DNA of 64,000 nt from Aplysia californica (lineage: Eukaryota; Mollusca; Gastropoda; Aplysiida; Aplysiidae). Positions within the stretch are counted from its first letter, which is position 1; each line of letters begins with the position of its first letter. The notes under the pieces were generated by a model that did no database searches, had not been told where the DNA came from, and saw nothing but the letters and a program-made list of their open reading frames with translations. The position numbers and the translations under genes are program-made. The stretch lies in NCBI RefSeq assembly GCF_000002075.1, contig NW_004797422.1:1214182-1278181 (forward strand), in the 5' to 3' direction. Below, one piece after another: positions 1 to 11,200 of this stretch.

Positions 1-947
1 TTAATTAAAGGCTACCTAGAATAGCCCAGGGCATGTTATTCTCACCCGCACCCTTGTTTGGGCATGAGGCGAGGCCCCCCCCCGACCTCTCGCAGGCCGA
101 TAAAATCACCTTACTGCATGTGGTTGGGAATGAATAATAATAATGTAAAAACGTTAAAAAGGCTCATTACCGGGGGGGTTATCATACGGGAGAACATACC
201 AGTCCTTCGTCTGTTCCTATCGTCGCTCTGTAAACGAGCCGGCGAGCCCTCAGCCCTTTACTCGAGTGACTAACAAAGCGTTGGCTAGGCCTGCTTATCA
301 GCACATGTCGCTCCCTACCGACGCTACTGAGCAGGATGCGGGACGGGCCGGACCATTCGTAGTTTACACACTTAATGATGGCAGGCCTCTCACTCTCTGC
401 CTGCACACAATAAATTATGGTTCAAGGACTTTAGGAACATAGAACATCTACAAACGTAACGAGACACAAGCACGAGACAATAAAAATGCTCTTGCACGAG
501 GGTAGAAGGGTTGTAAATTATTCAGACCAAATGGGCGAGGGCGTTACATTGAGTAAACTAGTTTAATACATTTTTTAAATATTTTATTCTTTCTTTTTCT
601 TTTTTTCTTGCCTCTTCTTTCCCTTTCTTCATGAACATTTGGAGTTGGAGACAAAAAAGAGCCTGAGAGCCAAATGAAATTCTCTGGGCCAGACATGATC
701 CAAAAGAGCCAAATTTTTGGGATCTGGCTCCAAACTGACAACCCTAAATGTGATTATTCGGACACGAATAGTGACGAACATGATGCTGTGGAGCATCATC
801 CCTGACCCCCCCCCCAGGGTCATGCTCGCTAATCTCAGCCCTGATACCTCTAGGGTCATTCCCGGTAATACGAGGGGGTGAGAATAGCAAGACATGGATT
901 CTCACCTCTTCCATATTTTGAAACATGAAACAATGGATGCTAAACTT
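1..947. other. No gene seen; unassigned non-coding sequence
   Basis: Short ORFs here have no recognisable domains and stops in all frames. The segment has GC-richer patches (about 60-400) and a poly-C run near 807. The start (near 32-50) and 865-890 are weakly complementary, possibly a degraded inverted-repeat element, but the match is too poor to call. Confidence 0.4.
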
Positions 948-1396
948 ATTATAGACAAGCGAATAATTAGAGAAACATCAGATGTACATCATTGGCCGAT
1001 ATTTATAAAAACAGCCTTCTTGTTTGACGTCATTGTTGATTGAGGGATTCCCATTTTGTTGTCAGTCATGGTGGCAGCACGACGGCAGTCGAACCAAACC
1101 GATAGTAGGCCTACTCTTAGTCTTCTTCTTCTTCTCAATTTACATAGTGTACAGCATTAGAATCAATCTGGGCGGAAGCTGCACAATCACAGACAACCGA
1201 ACCAAACAGTTCTCCAAATTGCAAAGAAAATAGATCTAATCCGAGTCTGCAGGCTGCCGTCGTGCTGTTGTTTTGCCACCTCGACTGACAACTAAGTTGT
1301 AATCCCTCAATGACGTCTAACAAGATGGCTGCTACTATAAATATCGGCCAATGTCGTACAACTGACGTTCTCTAATTATCCACTTGTTTATTATAA
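948..1396. mobile_element. Foldback-type MITE with about 150 bp inverted arms
   Basis: The left arm (about 948-1095) and right arm (about 1245-1396) are inverted copies. Shared blocks include TAATTAGAGAA, ATTGGCCGATATTTATA, GACGTCATTG, TTGTCAGTC and GCACGACGGCAG, with small differences. The roughly 150 bp centre is unique. There is no ORF. This is the layout of a foldback or long-TIR non-autonomous DNA transposon. The superfamily is unknown. Confidence 0.7.
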
Positions 1397-2441
1397 AGGC
1401 TATTATTAATATCAATGATGGTAAATTTTTACTTTCACTCCCGAACACAGATGCACTGCTTCGGGGGTCACACTGCAGTATTGTTTGCTGCAGATCACAC
1501 ATAAAGCCACCAAAACTGTCACAGATCAATTATTTTCAAGAAAATTTCAAACCTAACCTTAAAATATCAAATTATGGGTTAAAAAACAAGGGGCATGCCC
1601 CCCTGTAACCCCCCAGACTTTTTTTTTACCCCCCCCCCCCCCGATTGGTCCAAAGCGCACAAATTACTACGCAGTTAGGCATCATAGTGTGATATAGTTC
1701 AATTAAGAATAGAATCAAATATTTCAAGGACAATTAATTTGCGATGGAAATGAAGTTAGAATTCGTTTTCAGCGCATCAATATTTAGTAGAAAATGGACA
1801 ACTGCTTGCTAATTGTGAGACGGGAGGGACAGTAGAAGAATACCTCAGTGATACAGACAGGCAAGTTACTACTACTACTAGACACTATATATATTTAAAA
1901 TTTGTTTATAATTATGATAGATGTAGGCTATGTATCGTGCAACTCGGTTTCAATGAACTCAGATTCAACGAAAGGAGTAGGATTCCCCAATTTTTTTATT
2001 CCTAAAAGTCGATTAAAATAACTCTAATTCAACTAACACATAAATGAGCAAGCTCGGATTCAAATAACTCACTTACAGGGTGAACTACTTATAGGTGCGT
2101 CCAATCAGTGGCCTCCTTTCATACCAACACAGATGTTGTAATGTCGCACCCATGTTTTAGTTTTAGCGTGTGTTGGTGTCGGGTGGGTGACCTGCACATG
2201 TGTGACTGTGTGTCTGGGGAGAGGGGGTACAAATGGTCCGGGTGTGGAATGTCAGTAGAGAAACAAACGGGACCCATTTATTTTTTTCTCTGACTACTGA
2301 TCAAATTACAAATAAGCTAATCTTGACATAAATCTCTATGTAATGAATTGCGCACTGGACTGTGTAATCAAATGTTGCCATGTGCTAGTCTTTACACAGT
2401 TTACACAGCAACATAGCTTGTTTGGCAAACAGTACATTATA

Positions 2442-3105
2442 CTGTCCCCGTAGAATTATGCAAATTTAGAAGGCCAAATTATGCACAAAAAAGCAAAATT
2501 ATGCAAAAATTATGCAAGTTACCGTAACACCATTCGCGACATGTTTTGCACTTTTTCAACACGAAGTTTCATGATTTTCATGTTTTATGTACAGAAAAAT
2601 TGAAAACAGAACACAGTAATTTGGAAAAGAAAACAATACACATTAGTAAAAAAAAAAAAAAAAAAAACCTACCAAAAATTATAATCTCTGTAACTTTCAG
2701 CTGTAGATCTAGATCTAGATCTATTGAGGAAAGAAAAATGTTTTTAAAAATATTTTTAAAAGGACCTCTGGACCTCTGATGCTGGCGCATTACTAAAACC
2801 AGGGACACCTGTCAAATATGAAACATCAGCAGACTTGAGAACAAAAACTTTTTATGGATTGAAAAATAGAACATGCTCAAAGAAGAAAATCACAACCCAT
2901 AATTTAACCAAGATCTTGTAACAAGGGAAATAACCAACTTTTCACTTAAATGAGAGTTATTACGGTGATTACGTTCCTTTAGTCACATGGCGAGGCGTTA
3001 ATTAATTATTTTGTGGGAAAAAACGCGGATAATCCAAAATTATGCGAATGTTGCAGAATTACGCGAAAAAAACGCGGCCGCACAATCGCATTGCTACAGG
3101 GACAG
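2442..3105. mobile_element. Family-I MITE (CTGTCCC ends) inside the family-D copy
   Basis: It begins CTGTCCCCGTAG and ends CTACAGGGACAG, an inverted pair. Repeated AATTATGC-type motifs lie just inside both ends. TA precedes the left end. An (AGATCT)3 stretch lies at 2705-2722 and a poly-A run at 2649. There is no transposase. The shorter relative at 13558-13728 has the same ends. Confidence 0.65.
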
Positions 3106-3294
3106 ATTATAGATATGATAGATGACACCGGAGTGTATTTGAACAAATCGGCCTCTTTGCACAGTGTGTGCTTGGTAGAGTTCAGTGTATTTTCCTGGAA
3201 TTTTCCAGCAAATCTTTGCTATCAGAGAAATGAAAATGCTTCTCATTTGAACCCAAACTACTTTTGATTGTCAGAAAGTCAAATTTATACATTA

Positions 3295-3514
3295 CAGTCG
3301 AACCTGCCCTGACAGTCACCTCTATAAGACGGCCACCTGTACAAACGGCCACTTTTCATTTCCCCCTTTGCGTTTTTTCTTTCGATTGGGACCTCAGAAT
3401 GATGGGAATGGTTCGTTTTCTTCATCTTGATCAGTCCTGCCTAAGACGGCCACCTGTCTTATACGGCCACTTTTCTCCTTGACAATGGGTGGCCGTCTTA
3501 CACAGGTTTGACTG
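3295..3514. mobile_element. Family-E MITE (CAGTCGAACCTG ends)
   Basis: The 220 bp element starts CAGTCGAACCTG and ends CAGGTTTGACTG, with TA on both sides. The motif GACGGCCACCTGT recurs inside. It sits exactly within a family-D stretch that resumes on the other side, so it inserted at a TA in the older element. Related copies lie at 46821-47018 and 54883-55042. The end structure is pogo/Tc1-mariner style. Confidence 0.75.
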
Positions 3515-3609
3515 TATTTGCTCAGTGCCTGGAATTATCTTCACAAAAACCTCATATTTGCCATAGCAAACACTTGGATTCAACGGCATTGAAGGCCAGG
3601 CCCGACGAC

Positions 3610-3610
<1 letters not shown>

Positions 3611-3652
<42 letters not shown>
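3611..3652. repeat. AT dinucleotide microsatellite
   Basis: Nearly pure alternating AT of about 42 bp at the broken end of the family-D copy. Confidence 0.9.
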
Positions 3653-3734
3653 GAGGGGGTGCTAAGCGACATTTTGAAAAAAAAAAAGATATTTTTTGCT
3701 TATAAATACACACATTGTTACCAGCTGTCAGATG

Positions 3735-3925
3735 CACAAAGTGGGTGGTTGGCGGGTGCTCTGGTGTGGTTTGCTTCTTCTTTCCTATCAAACATCTATC
3801 GTCCTTATCTCCCCTTCTTCTTTTTTATGTTGGTTTCTCTCTTGTAACACCTCTAATCTTCTGGCACTCGTATGACCTTATGCAGTTGCGAGCGCCATAA
3901 AACCTCCACTAAAACTAAAAAAAGA
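3735..3925 (+). mobile_element. SINE family B copy
   Basis: It carries the family-B body (GCGGGTGCTCTGGTGTGG, a pyrimidine-rich middle, CTCTTGTAACACCTCTAATC) and ends with the shared tail CTTATGCAGTTGCGAGCGCC followed by a short A-rich end. The same body occurs at 5970, 13093, 48580, 48852 and 52266. Confidence 0.75.
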
Positions 3926-4499
3926 TGCACAAAGTGTTTTCAGCCAACACCCAACGCGTACTTGAAAAAAGCCACCAAAAAATCTTCTTTTTATGCATGT
4001 TCATGCATGGCAGCATTAAAAAAAGCTGATTTTTCTTTAAAGTGCTAAAATGGATGTAAGTGAGTTTTGCGTCTCAGTACTACATATATATTGTATGAAG
4101 GGCACAAGGGAAAAACAAGCGATGTCAGGTTCTTGCAATTCCGAGATTATAATTGAAAAACAAACTTAAAAGACTTATTCTTTTTCCTCTACAATGATCT
4201 CTCCACTGTTTACATTGTCATTGACTTGAAGTATGACCATTTGTGTTGAGAATGAAAAATTTTCAGTCTTCGTGTTATAGGTGTTTCGGAAAGTGCAAAA
4301 TAGAAAAATTTTGCAGCAAACTGACAGCGCTGTTTTTTCCCTTGCAAGCTGTTGGCAAGGTCTCCATCTTCTGGGAAGTCAATGAATATGAGTTTCTTTA
4401 CTCATTTGTGAATACAAACAAAACTAAATGATTCAAACAAGAAAATTGCACAGCATTTTGTAATATTTACCTTGTTTATTTTAATTTTATTTTATATTC

Positions 4500-4998
4500 A
4501 TTTTTGGATGACGACTCTCAGTCATCAGACTCTTGTGTGGCACTTGGTCCTCCAGCATGAGGCAATTCGTTGAAAAGCTGTTGGGCCAGAACTCCTTTAA
4601 GACCTTTATGTCTGCATATTTGGCAGCTGTGATGGTCAGCGGGCTGTAATAGAGGGGTTTCAGAGGCTGGAGTCTTGCAGCGCGCTTGCTTTCCACAGGT
4701 TTCATAATGATTGCGGTGTGAAACAGACCATTCCAACTCTCTCTATACAGCATTTATTGTGGATGGGTCTGTGAGATACATATTTCTAGCAGAGGTCGAG
4801 TTGGTATGAGGCAAGAGACACGGTAGTACGGTTTTAGATTTTCTAACACATTCTGGAATACGACTTGTGTCATCCTCACTGTCTGGAGCAGAGAAGGTTT
4901 CCAAAGGACTATCTTTAATTGCTCCACCCAACTGGGACCTTCTTATTCACCACTGCCATGTCTCTGTCGCATTCTATGTAGCTGTGGCCTCTCCCTGG
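4500..4998 (-). pseudogene. Fragment of a DUF7869-like transposon-type gene
   Basis: On the minus strand the segment reads GRGHSYIECDRDMAVVNKK, later PTRPLLEICIS, then YRESWNGLFHTAIIM and YYSPLTITAAKYADIKVL. This order resembles the C-terminal half of the multicopy DUF7869-type proteins found in many invertebrates. That attribution comes from memory of the family and was not searched. The pieces lie in different frames with stops between them, so it is a decayed fragment. An AG just before the GRGHSY block could be an old splice acceptor. It lies just upstream of CCNH on the opposite strand and is unlikely to be functional. Confidence 0.45.
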
Positions 4999-5219
4999 AA
5001 ATGAGATTTTCACTTTTTCATACCTTTACTGGTGGACAACAACACGATAAAGAAACCAGATCATCGTCCAGTTTTTGTAGGAAATAAACATTATGTTTGC
5101 TAAACACAGGTCTTGATTTAGTATGGAATAAGGACTACGCAAAGTATAAATATTTCTTATAATGTCTCTCAACATTAACCAGGATTCTACTTTGTGTTTT
5201 CCTTGTCTCTTTTCAGAAA

Positions 5220-8200
5220 ATGTTTTCAACAAGTTCCCAGTCAAAACACTGGTTGTTCAGTGGAGAGACAGAGCTAGCAAAATGTCGAACAGAAGCAAAT
5301 GCCACTTACATCAGCAAACACAGAGGAACCATGACAGTGAGTTTAGTCACAAACAAGAGAAATAACAATAAGAGTGATCAGATAAAGTACAACATCTTGT
5401 TATAACCATGTCTCAGTATTGATGGAACCCAGGGAAGTATGAATATGTCAAAGTGCTGGATTGCAGATCAATATGTTGACACTATTTGAGCATTTGTTTT
5501 ATTTCGGTCTTTGGAAAGAAGAGAGGGGATGGATTACTTCCTTTAGCACAACAAGGAAATGACCGGTACTGTGAAGCATGGTTTGATTGAGGGTCGTAGT
5601 GTGTGTTTGTCGTCTATTCTCTAGACACCTATGAGTTATGATTCTTTCACTAATTCTAAATTAAAAAGCAAGTCTCGTTATTCCAGTATATTGTTTTTAT
5701 ATAAATTGGTTTGAATAAAAAGGAAAAAAATAGGAATCAAGAAGTGTTTTTTTTCAAAATCCCGAGTTCTCATTAATCCAGTTGACTCTATAAAGGGATT
5801 CGACAGTGAGTTTTTGTGGGGTTAGGTTTTTTTTTACTTTGCAAAGACTCACTTAACTGTAGACAGCTTCCTTGCAAATTTAGTTTTCCAAATTTCAACT
5901 GAGGTGAAGTTCTGCAGAAAGGCTACTTTTACCATGTGTTGTTTTGTCAAACCATCTTGAAAAGTGAAATGTAGGTGGTTGACGGGTGCTCTGGTGTGGT
6001 TTGCTTCTTCTTTCTTATCAAACTTCTATCGTCTTTATCTCCCCTCCTTCTTTTTTGTGTTTGTTACTCTCTTGTAACACCTCTAATCTTCGGCATTTAT
6101 ATATGACTTTATTATTGTGTTGCAAATGCCGTAAAACTCTAAATAAAACTAAAAAAGTGAAATGTGTATTAGGTGACCTCTTTTTGTTTCCGATACAATT
6201 AGTAATACAATGCACTGTGTCAGTTTTGCCTTGAATTTCTATATTTTAATGTGTAATTGGACTCCTTTTTTTTTTTCTAGAAAAAGGAAGTTTATATGTC
6301 TCAGTGAATAGTTTCTCCCTATGAAAAGCAGTTTTCACTGTCGGAACATGTCAACAGGAATTTTAAAACATTTCTTCAGTTTTTGTTTGGATTTGTGTAC
6401 AATCATCAGAAAAGGTGGTTATTGCCTTTGTGTTGTTGTTGTTTTGGTTGGGTTTTTTTGTTTTTTTGCGGGGGGGTTCTTTTTTTGTTTTTGTTTTATT
6501 TATCACTGAATTTGTTTATGGACTCTACCTTGTTTTGTTTTAACTTTTTATTTGCAGGATAATGAAGTAACATCACACTTTTTGACTCCTGTTGAAGAAA
6601 GAATATTGAGCAGACAGTATGAGGTGGTCTTGCGGAAATTTTGTGCTGAATTTCAGCCACCCATGCCAAAATGTGTCATAGTAAGTACACTATGGGAAAC
6701 AAACACAGTGGAACTCGAGATTAAACGAGATCACTGGGCCTGGCCTAAAATCTCGTTGAATCCGAGTGTTCGTTATAGCTAACATGAAATTTTGTGTAGA
6801 TAATTACAAGCACTGAGATGTATAAAGAGAAGTCACAAGTGGTGCCTGAAATGCTTGCATATTATGAACTGTGCAAAAACAACACCGATTCGTTCAAATG
6901 CAGGCCAGTGCAAAATTCATTACGTAGATCTATGTCAAGACTATCGTTGTAATAATGATCAGTTGCCGAGGGGGGTACTGACGCGTTTGCATCTGCAGAT
7001 GGTGCTCCCGGGATATGCACACACAGTCACACATGTGCAGGCCGCTCATCTGACCTCGACACTCGCTAGAGTAGACAGATGCGCGTGCCGACAACGTATG
7101 TGTTGGTATGGAAGAAGGCCGCTGATTAGTTGCATGCAATTGACTAAGTGAATAATGGCTCATGATGCAGGTGCAATAGATGGTTTCTGGGAATAAAGTT
7201 CACTGGGTGGGAAAAATGAGCGAAGCCACATCTGCGGGGGCTGTTCACCCTGGAAGCGACCTTGTTGAATCCGAGCTTGATGATTTAAGTGTTAGTTGAA
7301 TCCAGGTTATTTTAAAGAAGAAAAAAACCGCGGGGGATCCATCTTCTTTAGTTGAATCCGAGCTCGTTGAATTCGAGTTCAACTGTACATCAGAAAAATT
7401 GTTTTATATTTGTAAGAATTCGAATCTTTTTAAACAGAAATTTATAATCATGTATCTGGAAGCCTTTGGATAGTCTGAACTAGAATTCCCAAATCCCTAA
7501 GAGTTATACAGATGTTTTTAAACTTGATAGATTGTTTCAATAAAACGTTTTTGATTAATTATATAAGACTAAATATTGAAAATTCCATGCAACCTAAGAT
7601 TCTTACTTGGATTTACAAACAAGTCCCGTTTGAATCAGTAGACGTGTGCATGTTCACATGTATTTTACTTTTATTGTCACCACAACAGCTATTGACTGGT
7701 CAAAATTCCTCTAATTGCGTTTTTTGCCTGTATCTTTTGCTATGCCTAAACAAACTGTTTAAGGCTTGGTTAGAATGTTTTGGATACGAGGACACATTTT
7801 TCGTGAAGACTTTTTTTTTTCCTATTAAGTTTGACCCTTGTGGTTTTAAATAGAGAAAGAAGTGTTCAGTCTGTAGTGAGGACTATGAAAAAAAACCCTG
7901 TTGTTCTCTTATTTCTGTTGCAATAGGTTCGATTTTTTAAAAACAATACTGATTTTCTTTTTCAGGGGACTTCCTTGGTTTTCTTCAAAAGATTTTATGT
8001 CAACAATTCCAATATGAACTACCATCCCAAAGACATAATGTAAGTTGCATGCATCAGAAGTTCACCCATTTTTTGTCATTGCATTGTTTTGGGGATGAAA
8101 CATATTCAACATTTTCAAATAATATCATAGTTCTCATGTTTGAAGTAAATAAAAAAAATGTTAGGTAGATTAGATCAAAATGGGAGCTACTGGTCTGGAT

Positions 8201-11200
8201 CCACTCAGTACTCTTTTCCTGTATTTTGATGTGCACCGGTTCTTTTTAGGGGGGGGGGGGGGTGTAACATTTTTGTGTAAATCAATGTATTTAGTGGTAG
8301 CAAATTGAAGGGAAAAAAACAACCAAAACAGTATCTGTCTGTTTGTTTTTGTATCAAGCAGTTTCTTGGCATATGCACTTGTCTTTCATGTCTGTGATGT
8401 GTAGTTTAATGTTTTGTTTCTTTCTCTTTGTACTTCATTGGTTCTGGTTGTTGCCAATGCTCATATATATATTGAAACACATGTTGAAGTTTACACTGTC
8501 ATTGTTTGGTATCAACTTGATCTATACCCAACTAACACAATTGGACTCTATATCTCTGCTTCCCATTACTGCCTCCATTTTACTTGTGTTTGTCTTGAAG
8601 GGGATATATTGCAAGAAATAAGGTACTATTGATGTGATTTTTTTTGTCACGTTCTTGAAGTATACTGAGTTGCAAAAGTTCTGTCACACCCATTATATTA
8701 CGATAATTTTCGGTACAGTGTAAGAATAGCTGTAAAAATTAAAAGTACGACTTGTGTGTGACTTATGAGACTCCTTGTGCAAGAGCAGACGAAAGAAACC
8801 ATAAACCGGAAGTAGCGCGTGGACAAAGTGTTGGTATTGATTTTTCTAGGTCTACGTTGAAATCAATGCTTCCTACACACAACATTTGCTTTGAATCACG
8901 TAGACAATATGTAAACACACTTAACGCACTATGGAATTCCGTACTTTTTAAGGTTGGGTACTTTTTTCAGCTGTTTTTCAAAATAAAGAACTTATAAATT
9001 CAGAAAATAAAGGGGCTGTGAATATGATAAATTCTTTAATTGCGCTTTCTTCTGTTGCAAGACACGTAAATGGGTGTAGAAGAACCATCTAATGCTTGAA
9101 CAACGTTTTAACACCACTAGAACTGTCCAAGACAAGCCTGGACGAGGTCAACCAAGGGCGACAACTCGAAGTTAGAAGTGGGTATTTTCAACACCCATGT
9201 ACGAAACCCGTTCCAACTAAGTGCATATAGACTCTCAGGAACTATGGACTTTCTTAAAACACCATAATTAGACATTTATAAGATCATGGATTACGTGATT
9301 ATCGCCCTTTGCGTGGAGTCATTCTAACCCTGTTTCATTGAACAAATCGCCAGATTTTGGCACAACAACATTGGCAATGAAACTAAAGACGTTGGTTAAG
9401 TGTTCTTTTAAGCAATGGTTAAGGTTTTTAATTCGTCGCCTTGATGGAAGAGAAAAAGGGTTTTAAAAAAAAGGATGAAGATTTCCCAAATCCAACGTCC
9501 CAAAAGAGGCCGGAATCTGTGGCTGAAATGTGATTGTACAGGGTGGAATCTCTGCTCTTTGTCGTACACATTTGGTTACTTTTCAAAACTACCTCAAGAA
9601 ACGACGGTATTGTGACAAAATTTTTCGTTACAGTGACTGCCCTACATGTCGCGGGTGATGGAATTTGCTAACAATGCAATGTCCGACCACAAATGGCTAC
9701 AATCAGTGAAAACTCCTTCCAAACTCTTCAAATGGTTGTTCCGGACTGGCTTGCAAGACCAACAAGCCTTAACCCAACAGAACATCTGTAAGATGGCATT
9801 GACTGAAGGATTAGAAACAGGCTGCACTGCGTATAAACTCGTCAGGCACTGAATACTGCACTTCACTAGGAATGGCAGGGGATTCTTCAGACAACCATAA
9901 GGACATTAATTCAGTCAACGAACAGACGTTTTGTATCAGTAATTCAAGCTGAAAGAGGCCACACGCCATACTGAGCAAACTTTGATTTGGATTTTGCAAG
10001 GGTCAGTGTGAATAAAATTATCTCCCTTGAATAAAGAAAGACATTTGTCAATTCTTTTCATGACATGTTGGCCGAAAATGAATAAAGATTTCGTGTACCA
10101 AATTTCTCTCAGCTATATTGAATAGTAAATGAGTTATTGTATTTTTAAGGTGGGTGTGACAGAACTTTTGCAACTGGGTATATATGGATGTGTTTATAAG
10201 TTTTGAGATGCACATATGAGTATTTTGTGTATAACACTTTTTAATTTTGATACCTACTGTCCTCAGGCTCACATGTGTATATTTGGCTTGCAAGGTGGAG
10301 GAGTTTTATGTACCCATCGGCCAGTTTGTGAAAAACCTACGAGGAGACAGAGAGAAATTTGCTGATGCCATTCTCAGCTTTGAGCTCACTCTCATGGGAA
10401 AGTTAAACTATCACCTAACAATCCACAACCCTTTCAGACCCTTAGAAGGATTTTTAATAGACATCAAGGTAAATGTAGGTTGTTTTTGTGCCATCAATAT
10501 CTTAAGGGGAAGAGCGACCCTTGATTTTGCCGATTTTGGGACAGGCTATGCACATTGAGATGTTGACAAAGTTTTGAAGATTAACCAGTTCTTTGTATAA
10601 CAACGGCTGGTGACAATTGAGAAAGTCTTTATTCTCCTCGTAAATTGCCTTTGAAAACATGAGGGTGGGTTAATGTATTGAATTTTCACAATAATTGTTA
10701 TTTTTCGCAAAATGTCAATTTTTTTGCAGTTTTTTCCCCTACTCCTTCCTTAGTTTTCATCCTTTTGACATGAAACTTTCAGGAAACATAGGTGACAACC
10801 AATGTAACAGAGATATTTGCGAAAGAAAATAAGACTGTTCCATTGGCAAGCGATTACGCAACCTAAATTTTTTTTTTTTAAAATACTTTGGAAAAATTCT
10901 CACATTTATTTTTCTTTTGCACTTATTGAAAAAAACTTGCGTTACGCTGATAGGGTCTGGTTCAGGTATACTCCCACCATATTTGGTCAAATTTTGTCAG
11001 TAAATAAGAAAGCCTTAGGGATTTGAAACTCATTGTTTATTTTCAAGATGGCGGCCATTTCTATAGCAACCGCTGTAGTTGTGTCAAAATAAAATTGCGT
11101 ATCAAGAGATTTTACTATGCCTAACTTATATGTGTACTTAGATTTCATCTCGGGCAACACACATAGAAAATAGTCCTCAAAGGTCGCTCCTCCCGTTAAG

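Larger units (their letters stand above)
1934..3612 (-). mobile_element. Family-D pogo-like MITE, inverted, split by two younger MITEs
   Basis: The sequence matches the reverse complement of the copies at 18869-19684 and 24023-24817: CAACTCGG at 1938, the ATACCAACACA and TGACTGTGTGT blocks near 2120-2220, GAATTGCGC near 2345, then ATGACACCGGAGTG near 3122 and CTCAGTGCCTGGAATTATC near 3520. Those matches are interrupted at 2442-3105 and 3295-3514 by two other TIR elements. The far end is lost in an AT microsatellite at 3611. This is an old and diverged copy. Confidence 0.7.
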
